This document shows, piece by piece, positions 37,894-48,108 of a DNA stretch of 64,000 bases (position 1 is the first letter of the stretch; the number at the start of each line of letters is the position of its first letter). Below the pieces are notes generated by a model. The model did no database searches. It had not been told where the DNA came from and was given only the letters and a program-made list of their open reading frames with translations. Source of the stretch: Blautia sp. MSJ-9. Lineage in GTDB: Bacteria; Bacillota; Clostridia; Lachnospirales; Lachnospiraceae. Made by a program: the position numbers and the translations under genes. Where the stretch lies: positions 1 through 64,000 of the forward strand of contig NZ_JAHLQG010000017.1 of assembly GCF_018919065.1 (NCBI RefSeq), given 5' to 3'.

Positions 37894-40782
37894 CTATTTA
37901 TTCAGAACTTCCTGCCAGTTATCCATATTGAATATCTGCTTCACATCCAGCGCTCCTGACATTACAGGGAAGAATTTCTTCATATCTGTAAATACTACCG
38001 CATAATCAAACTTAGACATTCCAAGTATTCTGCGAAGCTCACGTTTATAGAAATCTTTAAGCGCCTCAGAAGGTTCTGTTTTCTTTGACTTCATGAATTT
38101 ATTGTGACGCACATATTCTTCATCTGTAGCAGGATAAGAACGCTTCCAGTAAAGAACTCTGACCTCTTTCGGCAGTTCATCCAGTTTCTCGGAAGACTCT
38201 TCTTCCTTTGCACCATTTCCGATCAGTGTGATATCAAAATGTTCGAAATCCACCTTTTTCAGAAATTCATAGAATGTGTCTGTTTCCTGTGTTTCATTGA
38301 AATCCCCTGCATATACCAGAAGTTTCACTTTATCTGTCTGATTCAGAAATACCGGATTCGTCGGTTCTTTTCCATCGATCAGAACTTCTGCGATACGTTT
38401 ACATACATTGCCATCATCTTTCAGACCAATCTGAGCCTTAACATTCTCATATTTCTCTTTATAAGAATCAGCCACACCCTGAATATCTTTCAGAAGTTCG
38501 CCCAATTTCTCAGGTGAGTATACTGCCGGTCCCGGAAGATTATCAAATCCAAAATACAGACCTCTGTAGTCCTCAAAATTCTCCATATCCGGAACATAGA
38601 AAAAGATTGGTCTTCCTGTGAGCATGAAATCATAGAAAATACTGGAATAATCAGAAACCAGCACATCTGTCACTGACAGAAGCTCACTTGTATCCATAGT
38701 AGCCGGGACAAATTTCGCTTTCGCAGTTCCTAACTCTATCTGATTCTCTTTCATATAGTGATATACGATCTGATGGAGTTTAACAAGCACCTGATACTCA
38801 TTTGTATCTACACTGCTCTCCATAACCTGGAGCAGTTTATACACATCCTGAAGATCTGTATCCGGAGTGCTGTACTGCTCTCCTCTCCAGGTTGGAGCAT
38901 AGAGAATAACCTTCTTATCCGCAGTTACTTCTACTCCGCAATCCTGCAGTCTCTGGATCACTTCTGCCCTGTCGCTGTTAAAGAGTTTGTCATTGCGTGG
39001 AAAACCTTCTTCCAGTACAGTTCCCTCATACAGATTCTGCATCTTATAAGACTTCTTATATGCGGTCTCTGTCATATAAGGACCAGAAGATACGATATAG
39101 TCTGCACTGAACAGATTTCTGGCTGTATTTCCCTGGGAAATGTTTGCCCCCGGAATATCAAATCCCATATTCTTTAACGGAGTTCCATGCCAGGTATCGA
39201 TCAGTACCTGTCCTTCTCTCTTAAGAAAATAACTCGGAAAACTTACATTATTTACCAGATACTTTACAGTTGCAATGGCTTTGCAGTATTCTTTTGTCTT
39301 ATATTTTACAAATCTCACATTCGGATATTTCTCATATTTCTCAATCTGCGCTCTGTTGTCGTCGAAATCATCAAGTACCCAGATATGTGTATAATCCTGA
39401 TATTCTTCTTTCTCAAGCAGATACTGGAACAATGCAAAAGGATTGTCAATCATTCCTCGTCCACCAAATGCCTCATAAAGAATGGTGTTATCTCTTAACT
39501 GATATTCCTTGACAAACTCCGCATAAGCGGTACGCAGCGGGTATTTCTCGCGGCATTCCAGAATCTGTTCTTCATTCTTCATATAGAAAGTCTGGATTCC
39601 CATAACGCGATTAAAAAGATTGTTCCACTCTTTGACTGCCTTTTCAATAGCGAAATCTTCAGATTTCCAGATCGCATTTCTGGACATCTCTCTGCGGAGT
39701 TCTTCGTCATGCGCAAGCTTCAGCATGGCTTCTGTAAATTTCTTTGTATCAAATGCTTCCGGCAGATATCCTGTCTTTCCATCATCAATGATCAAGTCCA
39801 TGGCACCTGTGTGGAATGCAATGACCGGAAGTCCGAATTCAAAAGCTTCCATGATAACCATCGGCCATCCTTCCCATCTGGACGGAAGAAGGAAAATGGA
39901 GGAACTCAGATAATATTTTTCCGGTTCATTTGTATAACCTACAAAGTTCACTCTGTCTGCAATCCCACGTCTCTTGGCATCTGCCACAATCTGATTCCAG
40001 AGATCGCCGGCTCCGATAATATCTAACTGCCATTCATCATCCTGCTTGCAGAATTCCTCAAAAGACTCCATCATCAGGTCAAGACCTTTGGCATATACAA
40101 ATCGGGTAGCCATAAGAAAATGCTTGGATTTCGGGTCACATTTACGCTCACTGACAAAGCTTCGTGGATTGATCTTAACTTCTGTATCAATATCAAGGAA
40201 TTTCTTATAATCCCTCTGGTCATATTCACTGAGGACAATATATCTGTCCAGCTTTGGCAGATACTCCTGAAGCAGGCATTCCTGTTTCCAGAATACAACA
40301 TTCGGCACATCCAGATATCCGGCATAGCAGTTATGCTGCCATCCAATCGTCTTTGCATTCAGTTCCGGTGCAAGCATACCCAGACGCAGACTCAATGCAG
40401 CAGTTGTGATAATAATATCATAATTTTGCTCATTTAAATATTCGACCCATTTCTCTCTTGTCTTCTTTGGAAAGATCGCATCTGCCAGAATATCATTGTA
40501 TTTCTCTTTATTAAAGATTCCATACTTTGCATTCAGCTTTCTCACCAGATAGCGCAGGCAGAAAGCCGGTGTATGATGGCGATTTACAAATTCACTATTA
40601 TCAATGAAATCCACTTTGATGTCTTCACTCATATGGTACATGTTACGATCTTCTTTAAATCGGTCCTGATATACCATGATCGTTACATCATGTTCTTTTA
40701 CAAGTTCATTTGCAAGAAGTGTGACAACTCGCTTAGTTCCTCCAAGATCAAATATCTTGGTACACCAAATACATATTTTCAT
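37894..40782 (-). CDS. Fused GT4 glycosyltransferase / CDP-glycerol glycerophosphotransferase
   Basis: A 962-aa membrane-associated cytoplasmic enzyme. Residues 1-~395 are a GT-B glycosyltransferase of family 4 (WCTKIFDLGGTKRVV at the start, donor-site motif SRWEGWPMVIMEAFEFGLPVI near residues 302-322). Residues ~410-830 are a TagB/TagF-type CDP-glycerol transferase (TWHGTPLKNMG, TWRGEQYS, SDYSSIFYDFMLTGRPIFFY). The tail to 962 carries a second Rossmann-like stretch of unclear role. One polypeptide may add a sugar and a glycerol phosphate to the same wall polymer (inference). It is the last gene of the cluster, 132 bp after the previous one. Confidence 0.85.
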   Translation of the reverse strand: MKICIWCTKIFDLGGTKRVVTLLANELVKEHDVTIMVYQDRFKEDRNMYHMSEDIKVDFIDNSEFVNRHHTPAFCLRYLVRKLNAKYGIFNKEKYNDILADAIFPKKTREKWVEYLNEQNYDIIITTAALSLRLGMLAPELNAKTIGWQHNCYAGYLDVPNVVFWKQECLLQEYLPKLDRYIVLSEYDQRDYKKFLDIDTEVKINPRSFVSERKCDPKSKHFLMATRFVYAKGLDLMMESFEEFCKQDDEWQLDIIGAGDLWNQIVADAKRRGIADRVNFVGYTNEPEKYYLSSSIFLLPSRWEGWPMVIMEAFEFGLPVIAFHTGAMDLIIDDGKTGYLPEAFDTKKFTEAMLKLAHDEELRREMSRNAIWKSEDFAIEKAVKEWNNLFNRVMGIQTFYMKNEEQILECREKYPLRTAYAEFVKEYQLRDNTILYEAFGGRGMIDNPFALFQYLLEKEEYQDYTHIWVLDDFDDNRAQIEKYEKYPNVRFVKYKTKEYCKAIATVKYLVNNVSFPSYFLKREGQVLIDTWHGTPLKNMGFDIPGANISQGNTARNLFSADYIVSSGPYMTETAYKKSYKMQNLYEGTVLEEGFPRNDKLFNSDRAEVIQRLQDCGVEVTADKKVILYAPTWRGEQYSTPDTDLQDVYKLLQVMESSVDTNEYQVLVKLHQIVYHYMKENQIELGTAKAKFVPATMDTSELLSVTDVLVSDYSSIFYDFMLTGRPIFFYVPDMENFEDYRGLYFGFDNLPGPAVYSPEKLGELLKDIQGVADSYKEKYENVKAQIGLKDDGNVCKRIAEVLIDGKEPTNPVFLNQTDKVKLLVYAGDFNETQETDTFYEFLKKVDFEHFDITLIGNGAKEEESSEKLDELPKEVRVLYWKRSYPATDEEYVRHNKFMKSKKTEPSEALKDFYKRELRRILGMSKFDYAVVFTDMKKFFPVMSGALDVKQIFNMDNWQEVLNK

Positions 40783-40914
40783 TTATCTTTCTTCTCCTGT
40801 TATGACTTTACTGTGCTACAGATATTCGCAGACTGCCCTGCTGCACAAAAACAGCTCCTGGCAGTTTTACTTTTTTCATTCTGTATGAATACGTGTCGTC
40901 GGCATACTGCAGCA

Positions 40915-42210
40915 TTACATCGTAATATTAAAGTAATCAAGTACTCGCTGGCAGTAATTATCGCACACATTATGTGTTTTCGCTCTTACAGCCGCACGCT
41001 GTTCTGCATATTTATCATTACCGTTCTTAATATCCAGAATAAAGTTCTCAAAATCCTGCATATTATACATATGCTCACCTGGCATATATTCCAGCGGATC
41101 ATCAAATACCCATCCTCTGGATTCTGTATAAGCTTCATAGTCATCCAGTGTGAATCCCAGCGGTCTGTCCAGAAGCAGATAATCAATAGCAACAGAAGAA
41201 TAGTCAGAAACCAGTGCGTCTGAGCAATTGATAAACTCATAAAGCTGCAGTCCATTATCCGCAAGGTCTTTATTCTCCAGATAAACAATATTTGTAAGAA
41301 CATTCTCCCCGAAATCATACGGGATCTGAAGATAATGTTTCTTGATCACGATCAGGATATGATTTTCCTTACAGAAATTATTCAGCTCCAGAAGCTTATC
41401 CGCATCGTCAATGATCGGGATATTAAACTCATTATTTAATGTCTCCTCATTGAGACGTTCACTGGATGCATGTCTGTACGTCGGCATCCAGAGGATCAAT
41501 TTGTCACTGTTTGTCTCTTTGAGAAGTTTTTCCTTATATTCATTTGCGCGTTCACAGCCTCTGAGCATCATATCATAACGCGGATATCCAAAGGGCAGTA
41601 ACTTCTTGGAAGTGCATCCAAAGAATTCCATTTTTGTCTTAATGAAAATATCGCCCGGTACCAGACAGTAGTCAAAGAATACCTTTCGTCCGTTCTTGTT
41701 TGCCTTATATCCGCATCCATGCCACAAGTCAACAAAGAGCTGATTTCTTCTGGACATTCCGATCCAGTTGAATGCCTGGGTATAGAAAATATATCTGGAT
41801 GTCAGGGCATATTTGTATGCTTCTGCTCTTCGGATCGTAGAACCCTTCTTGAAGTTTCTTACAAATTTTACATTCTCTACTGCATATTCTTTGTACTTCT
41901 CAGGTTCATGAACAAGCCATACAATCTCATATTTCTTATTGTATCCATTCTCGATCAGATAATCGAATAATGCACGTCCATTATCTGTAAAATCATCGTT
42001 GGTTTCAAACAGTATCCTGTTCTCTACCAGCGCAGGAGGGAATTTCTTCATCCGCCTGATGGTACGACCATCGTAAATTCCGTATGTGATCGTTGCCCAT
42101 AACTCAGAAAGCATTGCCTTTCTGCCCTTCTGAGCCTGAACGTTCTTAATTTTTTTTGCCGCGTTCTTGATCTTCTTTACTTTCTTCTTAACTCTCTTTT
42201 TGATTCCCAT
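40915..42210 (-). CDS. CDP-glycerol glycerophosphotransferase family protein (1)
   Basis: A 431-aa enzyme that transfers glycerol phosphate from CDP-glycerol to a growing chain. A very basic N-terminus (GIKKRVKKKVKKIKNAAKK) probably holds it to the membrane. The catalytic domain has DLWHGCGYKANKNG, the proline-rich PFGYPRYDMM and SDYSSVAIDYLLLDRPLGF. It lacks a separate glycosyltransferase domain, so it is a primase or polymerase of the TagB/TagF kind. The start is ATG 42210 with AAGGGG 8 nt upstream; an in-frame GTG is two codons earlier. Paralogues are at 42736 and in the fusion at 37894. Confidence 0.88.
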   Translation of the reverse strand: MGIKKRVKKKVKKIKNAAKKIKNVQAQKGRKAMLSELWATITYGIYDGRTIRRMKKFPPALVENRILFETNDDFTDNGRALFDYLIENGYNKKYEIVWLVHEPEKYKEYAVENVKFVRNFKKGSTIRRAEAYKYALTSRYIFYTQAFNWIGMSRRNQLFVDLWHGCGYKANKNGRKVFFDYCLVPGDIFIKTKMEFFGCTSKKLLPFGYPRYDMMLRGCERANEYKEKLLKETNSDKLILWMPTYRHASSERLNEETLNNEFNIPIIDDADKLLELNNFCKENHILIVIKKHYLQIPYDFGENVLTNIVYLENKDLADNGLQLYEFINCSDALVSDYSSVAIDYLLLDRPLGFTLDDYEAYTESRGWVFDDPLEYMPGEHMYNMQDFENFILDIKNGNDKYAEQRAAVRAKTHNVCDNYCQRVLDYFNITM

Positions 42211-42221
42211 ATGCACACCCC

Positions 42222-42638
42222 TTAAAACTCTTTTAATTTCTCACGAAGCATGGTTGATGATGTATCTTTTGTGTAAGGAAGAAATACCAGCTTTGCTCCC
42301 AGCTGTTCCATCTCTTTGCCGGTTTTTTCCCAACGCTCATTTCCCTTCCAGTCATCTCCAATATAGATTTCATCGAAACGTACTTTCTCCCACACCTCTT
42401 TCTTATCCAGAGTTGTAGTAACGATCACTTCATCCACATATTTGATCGCGCGGACAATCTCCACTCTCTCATTTAACGGAACGATTGGTCTCTTATGCTT
42501 ATATGATTCCACCAGATCATCAGCATTTACGCCAACGATCAGATAATCGCAGTGACGTTTTGCATTTTTGATAAGATTCAGATGGCCAATATGAAACATA
42601 TCAAAAGTTCCCTGTGTATATCCAATTACTTTTTCCAT
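42222..42638 (-). CDS. tagD: Glycerol-3-phosphate cytidylyltransferase
   Basis: A 138-aa enzyme making CDP-glycerol from CTP and glycerol-3-phosphate, the donor used by the three transferase domains of this cluster. It has the nucleotidyltransferase motif GTFDMFHIGHLNLIKNAKRH, with the HxGH signature, then YIGDDWKGNERW and the C-terminal DTSSTMLREKL. The length equals that of Bacillus TagD. Start ATG 42638 has GGAGAG 5 nt upstream. It lies 11 bp before the transferase gene that follows. Confidence 0.93.
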   Translation of the reverse strand: MEKVIGYTQGTFDMFHIGHLNLIKNAKRHCDYLIVGVNADDLVESYKHKRPIVPLNERVEIVRAIKYVDEVIVTTTLDKKEVWEKVRFDEIYIGDDWKGNERWEKTGKEMEQLGAKLVFLPYTKDTSSTMLREKLKEF

Positions 42639-42735
42639 AGTACTCTCCATTTCTCATATTTTTATTTCAGTCAGGCAGATAAAACCATTCGATTTACCGC
42701 CACTCATAATCACTTTTATATTTAGACCTAGTATC

Positions 42736-44007
42736 TCATAATTTCAGATATTCTGCCAGTGCTTCTGCATAATTCTCTTTTACAGGCATCTGGTGCATGA
42801 TCGGAAGCAGGCGTGCTCTCTCCTGCCGGTACAGATCCTCTCCTGAAGCTATATGCTCTGCAAAAGTTTCCAGTCCTTTCAGATCATAAACTTTCTCACC
42901 TGGCATATACTCCTCCGGTTTCTCAAAAACAAATCCTCTGGTTTCTTTATACTGCTGCATATCTGTCAGCACGAAAGCCAGTGGCCGGTTCAGAAGCATA
43001 TAATCCACTGCAACTGAAGAATAGTCCGAGATCAGGCCATCACTGGCACTGATCAGTTCATACAACTGTATTCCTTTTTTATCCAGTAGTTTCTGATCTA
43101 CATAACGGATATTCCGGAAATCCTCTTCCTGGATATTCCAGTCCGTCTGAACCGGATGTTTCTTGATGATAAGCAGGATATCCAACCTGCCAAGAGTTCT
43201 GTCCAGCTGCTTTAGTTCCTCTTCGTTTCTAAGTCCAGGCAACGGGAAAGGCAACTGAATCCTGCTCTCCGCACTGTCCAGAACTTCACTGTTTCGGAAT
43301 GTGGGCATCCAGATGATCATCTTATCAGCCGTCATTCCCAGCAGCTTCCGGATTATTTCCTGACTGCTCATAGATGGTCTCAGCATCCAGTCATATCTGG
43401 GATATCCAAGAGGAAGTACTTTCTCCTTCGGACATTTCCAGTAACGGGATTTCGTTTCCACAAATGCCTTTCCGGGTACAAGTGCATAGTCAAAATGCAT
43501 CATACTTGCTCCTGTACTCTCATGTTTCTCTCTCGGCACATCTTTATACCCACATCCATGCCACAGATTTACAGTCACTTGTCCGGGACAGTGATGCAGA
43601 TTCAGATAAGCCGAATTATTCGTATAAAAGAAAAATCCGGAAACAGCCCCGTAATAATATGCCAGTGGACTTGTCCAGCCATTTTTACTCTCTGCTGTTA
43701 CAAATTTTACATTCTTATATTTATAATTCCGGAATTTTCTTTTATCCGAAACCATCCAGATGATCCGGTAATCTTTATACTTCTCATTCTGGATCAGATA
43801 TTCATAGAAAGCTCTGGCATTGTCTGTCATATCCTGCATGGTCCTGTTCTTAAACACAAGATAATTCCTGTGAATTTTTCCATGCTTTGCTGCAAAAGGT
43901 CCCACCAGTTTCAATGCAGCTTTTGACATGACACGGCAGAAATAATACCTAATCGTATTCCAGATGCCTTTTTTCTTAAATTGTTCCTGAATGGAATCTA
44001 ATCTCAT
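42736..44007 (-). CDS. CDP-glycerol glycerophosphotransferase family protein (2)
   Basis: A 423-aa paralogue of the protein at 40915. It has the motifs NLWHGCGYKDVPREK, PLGYPRYDWM, WMPTFRNSE and ISDYSSVAVDYMLLNRPLAF. Its N-terminal part (about 1-110) contains RNYLVFKNRTMQDMTDNARAFYEYL, similar to TagB-like membrane-linked primases. Start ATG 44007 is chosen for GGAGGAGA 3-6 nt upstream. It could be the primase while the 40915 protein is the polymerase, but the order cannot be told from sequence. Confidence 0.87.
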   Translation of the reverse strand: MRLDSIQEQFKKKGIWNTIRYYFCRVMSKAALKLVGPFAAKHGKIHRNYLVFKNRTMQDMTDNARAFYEYLIQNEKYKDYRIIWMVSDKRKFRNYKYKNVKFVTAESKNGWTSPLAYYYGAVSGFFFYTNNSAYLNLHHCPGQVTVNLWHGCGYKDVPREKHESTGASMMHFDYALVPGKAFVETKSRYWKCPKEKVLPLGYPRYDWMLRPSMSSQEIIRKLLGMTADKMIIWMPTFRNSEVLDSAESRIQLPFPLPGLRNEEELKQLDRTLGRLDILLIIKKHPVQTDWNIQEEDFRNIRYVDQKLLDKKGIQLYELISASDGLISDYSSVAVDYMLLNRPLAFVLTDMQQYKETRGFVFEKPEEYMPGEKVYDLKGLETFAEHIASGEDLYRQERARLLPIMHQMPVKENYAEALAEYLKL

Positions 44008-44028
44008 TCTCTCCTCCTGCTGCACAAA

Positions 44029-45021
44029 CTATAATTCAAAAGATGATTTCTCCGGCAGAATGCTCTCAAATGACTCGATGATCCGTTTTTTTTGTTTCTC
44101 AAAGTCACCCACTTCTGCAGTATCATTAATGCAGATCATCTTACACTGCTGTCCCCTGATTGCAGAATGAATCTGTTCATCATGCAGGCCAATAGTGTAA
44201 AATCTGCCAATTCCAGGAGACTGAGGAACAAATTTTCCTTCCATATACTGCCAGTATTTCATCACATACTGGTTCACATCAAACGAAGTGCGGAACCGGT
44301 TTCTGCAGACTTCATCCAGAACTTCTCCCTCTTCCTTCCACAGCTGTTCATAAGTGCTCTTAAGGAACGCACTTGGAAGATGTGTATACTTAAAGCTGGA
44401 AAAATCTCTGTATGGAAGCATCAGAAGATTTCTGAGTGCCATCTTTCCATAGGCAGGACTAAACCACTTCTTCCATTGCTTCTTTATCACCTGACTCTTG
44501 GAATAATGCATATTCACCAGCGCTGCATCGTTCATCAGCATCGCAGCAAACGGATTTCGGATGTCATCCTGTACCAGAGCTGTCTCTATACAGCAGTCTC
44601 TCGGAAGTCCATTCTTAAAGAAATCCTCTTCCGCAACAGCATTCAGCAGAAACATATCATCATTAAAATATACAAACTGATCTGAAAGCTCCGGGATCCT
44701 GTGAAAATTCAGTTCAATGGAATTGATATTAAAAGTAGGCAGATACTCCGGATCCATATAATCTGAATGACGGATCAGTTTCAGCTTTGGATGTGCAGTA
44801 TTCAGCCATGATGGCACATGTCCGCAGGTCACAAAATATATCCGGTTCACCCACGGCGCAAATTTCTCCACACCTCGAAACCAGTATTGAAGATTGTCCC
44901 AGTCGCGGTATCTCGCAGCCGAGTCATCTGCTCCTTTTGCAGGATTATATTTACGGCGCTCTTTCTGCCATTCTCTGTCTGCCCCGTCTACCCAGGTCAG
45001 TACAAAATCTATCTTGCTCAT
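44029..45021 (-). CDS. Stealth-family sugar-phosphate transferase
   Basis: A 330-aa member of the Stealth family, which transfers sugar-1-phosphates to build phosphodiester-linked glycans. The four conserved regions appear in order: CR1 IDFVLTWVDGADREWQ, CR2 with RYRDWDNLQYWFRGVEKFAP and FVYFNDDMFLL, CR3 near NMHYSKSQVIKKQW, and CR4 with GLHDEQIHSAIRG...CINDT. The start is ATG 45021 with AGGAG 9 nt upstream. Its presence means the polymer probably carries hexose-phosphate units as well as glycerol phosphate (inference). Confidence 0.9.
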   Translation of the reverse strand: MSKIDFVLTWVDGADREWQKERRKYNPAKGADDSAARYRDWDNLQYWFRGVEKFAPWVNRIYFVTCGHVPSWLNTAHPKLKLIRHSDYMDPEYLPTFNINSIELNFHRIPELSDQFVYFNDDMFLLNAVAEEDFFKNGLPRDCCIETALVQDDIRNPFAAMLMNDAALVNMHYSKSQVIKKQWKKWFSPAYGKMALRNLLMLPYRDFSSFKYTHLPSAFLKSTYEQLWKEEGEVLDEVCRNRFRTSFDVNQYVMKYWQYMEGKFVPQSPGIGRFYTIGLHDEQIHSAIRGQQCKMICINDTAEVGDFEKQKKRIIESFESILPEKSSFEL

Positions 45022-45066
45022 TCTACAGCTCCTGTTTGTTTTCACGTTTTCTATCCATTTTAAACT

Positions 45067-46173
45067 TTATCTGTTTCCAAGATAAAGTTTTCTGAGACGT
45101 TCTGCTTCTGTTGTAATATCAAAATGTGCCTCCTGCATCCTGTCATGAATCACACTCTGGGATTTTCTCTCCAGGCAGCTCATCTCCATGAGCGTATCAG
45201 CCCATATCTTATCTTCCGTCTGAAGAGACAGACGCCTTACATTCTCTGAAAAAACAACCGCTTCCTCAGATACCGCATCTGACATCACACATGGCAGTCC
45301 ATTCGCCTGTGCCTCGATCAGTGCAAAAGGAACCCCTTCAAAAAGCGACGGAAACAGAAAGACATCCATTGCGGACAGATATCTTGGTACATTCTCCTGC
45401 TTTCCTGCAAAAAATATCTGATCTTCCAGACCTGCCTTCTGAACTTTCTCTCTGATCTGCCCATACAGACCTTCCTTCGGTCCGATCAGACACAAAACAA
45501 CATTCTTATCTTTTGCAGAAAGGCAGTTCATAATATCTACCATGCGGTCATGATTCTTGGGAATATCAAATCTTCCCACATGACCGATCACTGTTTTACC
45601 TTCCCAGCCCATTTCTTTTCTAAGTTCCGTTCTCTCTTCTGCTGAGAAACTAAACCGCTCTGTATATATCGCATTATTGATCAGGACAACCTCACCATTC
45701 TGATATGCCTTGTCTCCAAACAGCCATCTGCCTGCCATCTCACCGCAGGCAACTCTGTCCGTAGCATATCTGGCAATCTTTGGTCTGTTCCACTGATCCA
45801 TTGTTTTACGGATAAATCCTGGGCAGGATGAGCTGTGACTGTGTGCGATCACTTTCGGAACTCTCATCTTATGAGCAATACGAAGCGGGACAATATTTGC
45901 CGCTGAGAGCATATTTACATGAACCACATCGTACTTTGTCTCTTTTAGTATTCTCTTTAATTCTCTTACATAACCGCGGTAATTTTTCTTTACATTCGGA
46001 ATATAATAAATTCTTCCGCCCAGTCTCCGGATTTCTTCTTCATATGCAATTTTATCATACATGCATACAAAATCAAACTGTACATCCTTATGGACCAGAA
46101 CTCTGTAGTAATTCATTACAAATGCTTCCAGACCTCCGGCCACATTTCCCATTCCAATCTGAAGTATCTTCAT
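45067..46173 (-). CDS. GT4-family glycosyltransferase
   Basis: A 368-aa retaining glycosyltransferase of the GT-B fold. It has the N-terminal MKILQIGMGNVAGGLEAFVMNYY acceptor side and the donor signature FPSLFEGVPFALIEAQANGLPCV in the C-terminal half, with the two Glu residues. The protein is close to the EpsF/capsular type. Start ATG 46173 has GAGGGAG upstream. It is in the wall-polymer operon between the acyltransferase and the Stealth gene. Sugar donor unknown. Confidence 0.88.
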   Translation of the reverse strand: MKILQIGMGNVAGGLEAFVMNYYRVLVHKDVQFDFVCMYDKIAYEEEIRRLGGRIYYIPNVKKNYRGYVRELKRILKETKYDVVHVNMLSAANIVPLRIAHKMRVPKVIAHSHSSSCPGFIRKTMDQWNRPKIARYATDRVACGEMAGRWLFGDKAYQNGEVVLINNAIYTERFSFSAEERTELRKEMGWEGKTVIGHVGRFDIPKNHDRMVDIMNCLSAKDKNVVLCLIGPKEGLYGQIREKVQKAGLEDQIFFAGKQENVPRYLSAMDVFLFPSLFEGVPFALIEAQANGLPCVMSDAVSEEAVVFSENVRRLSLQTEDKIWADTLMEMSCLERKSQSVIHDRMQEAHFDITTEAERLRKLYLGNR

Positions 46174-46194
46174 CCTGCGCTCCCTCACCTGTTT

Positions 46195-47304
46195 CTATCC
46201 GTTCTGCACAACAGTATGTGATTTTAATTTGTTTTGTGCAAGTTGTATCAGCTTATCATATCCTGTAATTTTCCTGAGAAAATCAAGACAGTAGCTGATT
46301 CCAAGTGAAATGATCAGAACTCCGATCGGAATCAGCCAGAACTTATGAAGGGCAAATACATATTGACCTCCCCAGTCTCTTACAAATGTATGTACCAGCC
46401 AGATATTCATGGAATGTCTGCCCAGATATCTGAGAAATGCAGACAACGGGACAATCCTGAACAGATATTCAACGCAGAATATGATCACAAGGAATGGAAC
46501 CACTGCATATTGAAATTCCCAGAAAGTCTTCATATCTATCTTATGATAAAAGAAAAAGCCACTGCACATCAAAGCTGTCACACCCAGAAATTTCACTGTT
46601 TTTTGCAGTTTCGTCTGTCCCCATTCATGGAATTTCTGAAAGAAATTATGTCTGCAGCACACCATGCCGATCACAAAGATCATCAGGAATGAATATGGTC
46701 TTGAACCTCCGGGAAATTTCATCTTGATCATTCGCGGAAACAGAAAAATACTGGCAATACAGAATACACTTCCGAACCTGCCGATCACTGCTTCCAGAAA
46801 AGGAAGCAAAATAATAAAGGCAAAGGCAGCACTCATATACCACCAGGCTCCATTCAGACTATCTGTCTTCATAAGCTTCGAAATACCCAGAATATCTACC
46901 ACTACAGCAAACGCATTTTTCCCAAATGCCTCTCTCCATGCAGCAAAATCCTTAAATTTCATCAAATAATAAATCAGATAGGAAATAACTGCCGTAAACC
47001 AGAAACCGGACATTGTAGAAAGAACATGTCCGGCAATCCATTGTGAGACTACCTGTGGATCTCTTTTCTTTGCTTTGGATGAATACCCGTACATCAATCC
47101 ATAGCCAGATACAAATGCAAAGATCGCCACACAGATCTTACAGCATTCTGCCACAGCAACGATCTGTTCTGAAGTCAGACCACATAAATCCACATTATAT
47201 TTTTCAATCCTATCTGCCATACGATAGCAGTGATGAAAAATCAGCAGCAAAACCGCAAACCCTTTTAATGCTGCTGAATCCTCTTTTTTTAACCCATTTG
47301 GCAT
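46195..47304 (-). CDS. Acyltransferase 3 (OafA-type) membrane protein
   Basis: A 369-aa protein with about ten membrane helices. The N-terminal motif KGFAVLLLIFHHCYR holds the conserved His of acyltransferase-3 enzymes. FAFVSGYGLMYGYSS and GAWWYMSAAFAF are further marks, and the end LRYLGRHSMNIWLVHTFVRD is typical. It probably O-acetylates the wall polymer or its lipid-linked unit from the cytoplasmic acetyl-CoA pool (inference). It lies 24 bp after the ABC ATPase gene. Confidence 0.85.
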   Translation of the reverse strand: MPNGLKKEDSAALKGFAVLLLIFHHCYRMADRIEKYNVDLCGLTSEQIVAVAECCKICVAIFAFVSGYGLMYGYSSKAKKRDPQVVSQWIAGHVLSTMSGFWFTAVISYLIYYLMKFKDFAAWREAFGKNAFAVVVDILGISKLMKTDSLNGAWWYMSAAFAFIILLPFLEAVIGRFGSVFCIASIFLFPRMIKMKFPGGSRPYSFLMIFVIGMVCCRHNFFQKFHEWGQTKLQKTVKFLGVTALMCSGFFFYHKIDMKTFWEFQYAVVPFLVIIFCVEYLFRIVPLSAFLRYLGRHSMNIWLVHTFVRDWGGQYVFALHKFWLIPIGVLIISLGISYCLDFLRKITGYDKLIQLAQNKLKSHTVVQNG

Positions 47305-47327
47305 AGTCCCCTCCGGACAGCTTTTAC

Positions 47328-48068
47328 TTAATTTGTCATTTTCTCATACTGTTCAGAAATCGTATCAATGTCTCCGTATGCGATCAGTTTTCCTTTCTCA
47401 AGGATCATCGCCTTATTGCAAATTCTCTGCACCTGTGCAAGAGAATGGGAGACAAACAGTACCGTCACTCCTGAATCAAACATGCTGAGTACTTTCTTCT
47501 CGCTCTTTTTACGGAATTTCGCATCTCCGACAGATAATACCTCATCAAGGATCAGGATTTTCGGAGAAACTACAGTTGCGATAGAAAAACCAAGTCTGGA
47601 TTTCATACCGGAAGAATAGTTCTTGATCGGTACATCGATAAAATCCTTCAATTCAGAAAATTTTACGATCTCATCGTATTTCTCATCAATAAACTCCTTG
47701 GTATATCCAAGCATTGCTCCATAAAGATAAATATTCTCTTTTCCTGTATACTGAGGGTCAAAGCCCGCTCCAAGTTCCAGAAGAGGAACCATTTTTCCGT
47801 GTTTGGTAACTGTTCCTTCTGTCGGTTTGAACACACCCGCGATCACTTTCAGAAGGGTACTCTTTCCTGCACCATTGAGACCAAGGATTCCTACCCTGTC
47901 TCCTTTTTCCACTGTAAAGCTTACATTCTGTAATGCCCAAAATTCATTATATTTAATCTCTTTTTTGATAGACTTGATAATGTAATCTTTCAGGCTGTCT
48001 ACCTTCTCTTTGCTGAGGTTAAACTTCATGCTGACATTGTCAACAATAATAGCCGGTTGTTTGCTCAT
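47328..48068 (-). CDS. tagH: Teichoic-acid-type ABC exporter, ATPase subunit
   Basis: A 246-aa ATPase for export of an undecaprenyl-linked polymer. Walker A is GLNGAGKSTLLKVI, the signature is NYSSGMKSRLGFSIA and Walker B is KILILDEVLSVGDAKF. The sequence is that of the O-antigen/teichoic acid subclass. It lacks the C-terminal extension found in Bacillus TagH, so any regulatory or sugar-binding part is missing. It pairs with the permease 40 bp upstream. Confidence 0.9.
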   Translation of the reverse strand: MSKQPAIIVDNVSMKFNLSKEKVDSLKDYIIKSIKKEIKYNEFWALQNVSFTVEKGDRVGILGLNGAGKSTLLKVIAGVFKPTEGTVTKHGKMVPLLELGAGFDPQYTGKENIYLYGAMLGYTKEFIDEKYDEIVKFSELKDFIDVPIKNYSSGMKSRLGFSIATVVSPKILILDEVLSVGDAKFRKKSEKKVLSMFDSGVTVLFVSHSLAQVQRICNKAMILEKGKLIAYGDIDTISEQYEKMTN

Positions 48069-48108
48069 CTTTTCTCCTTATATTTAATCTCTTTATTATT
48101 TCTGATAT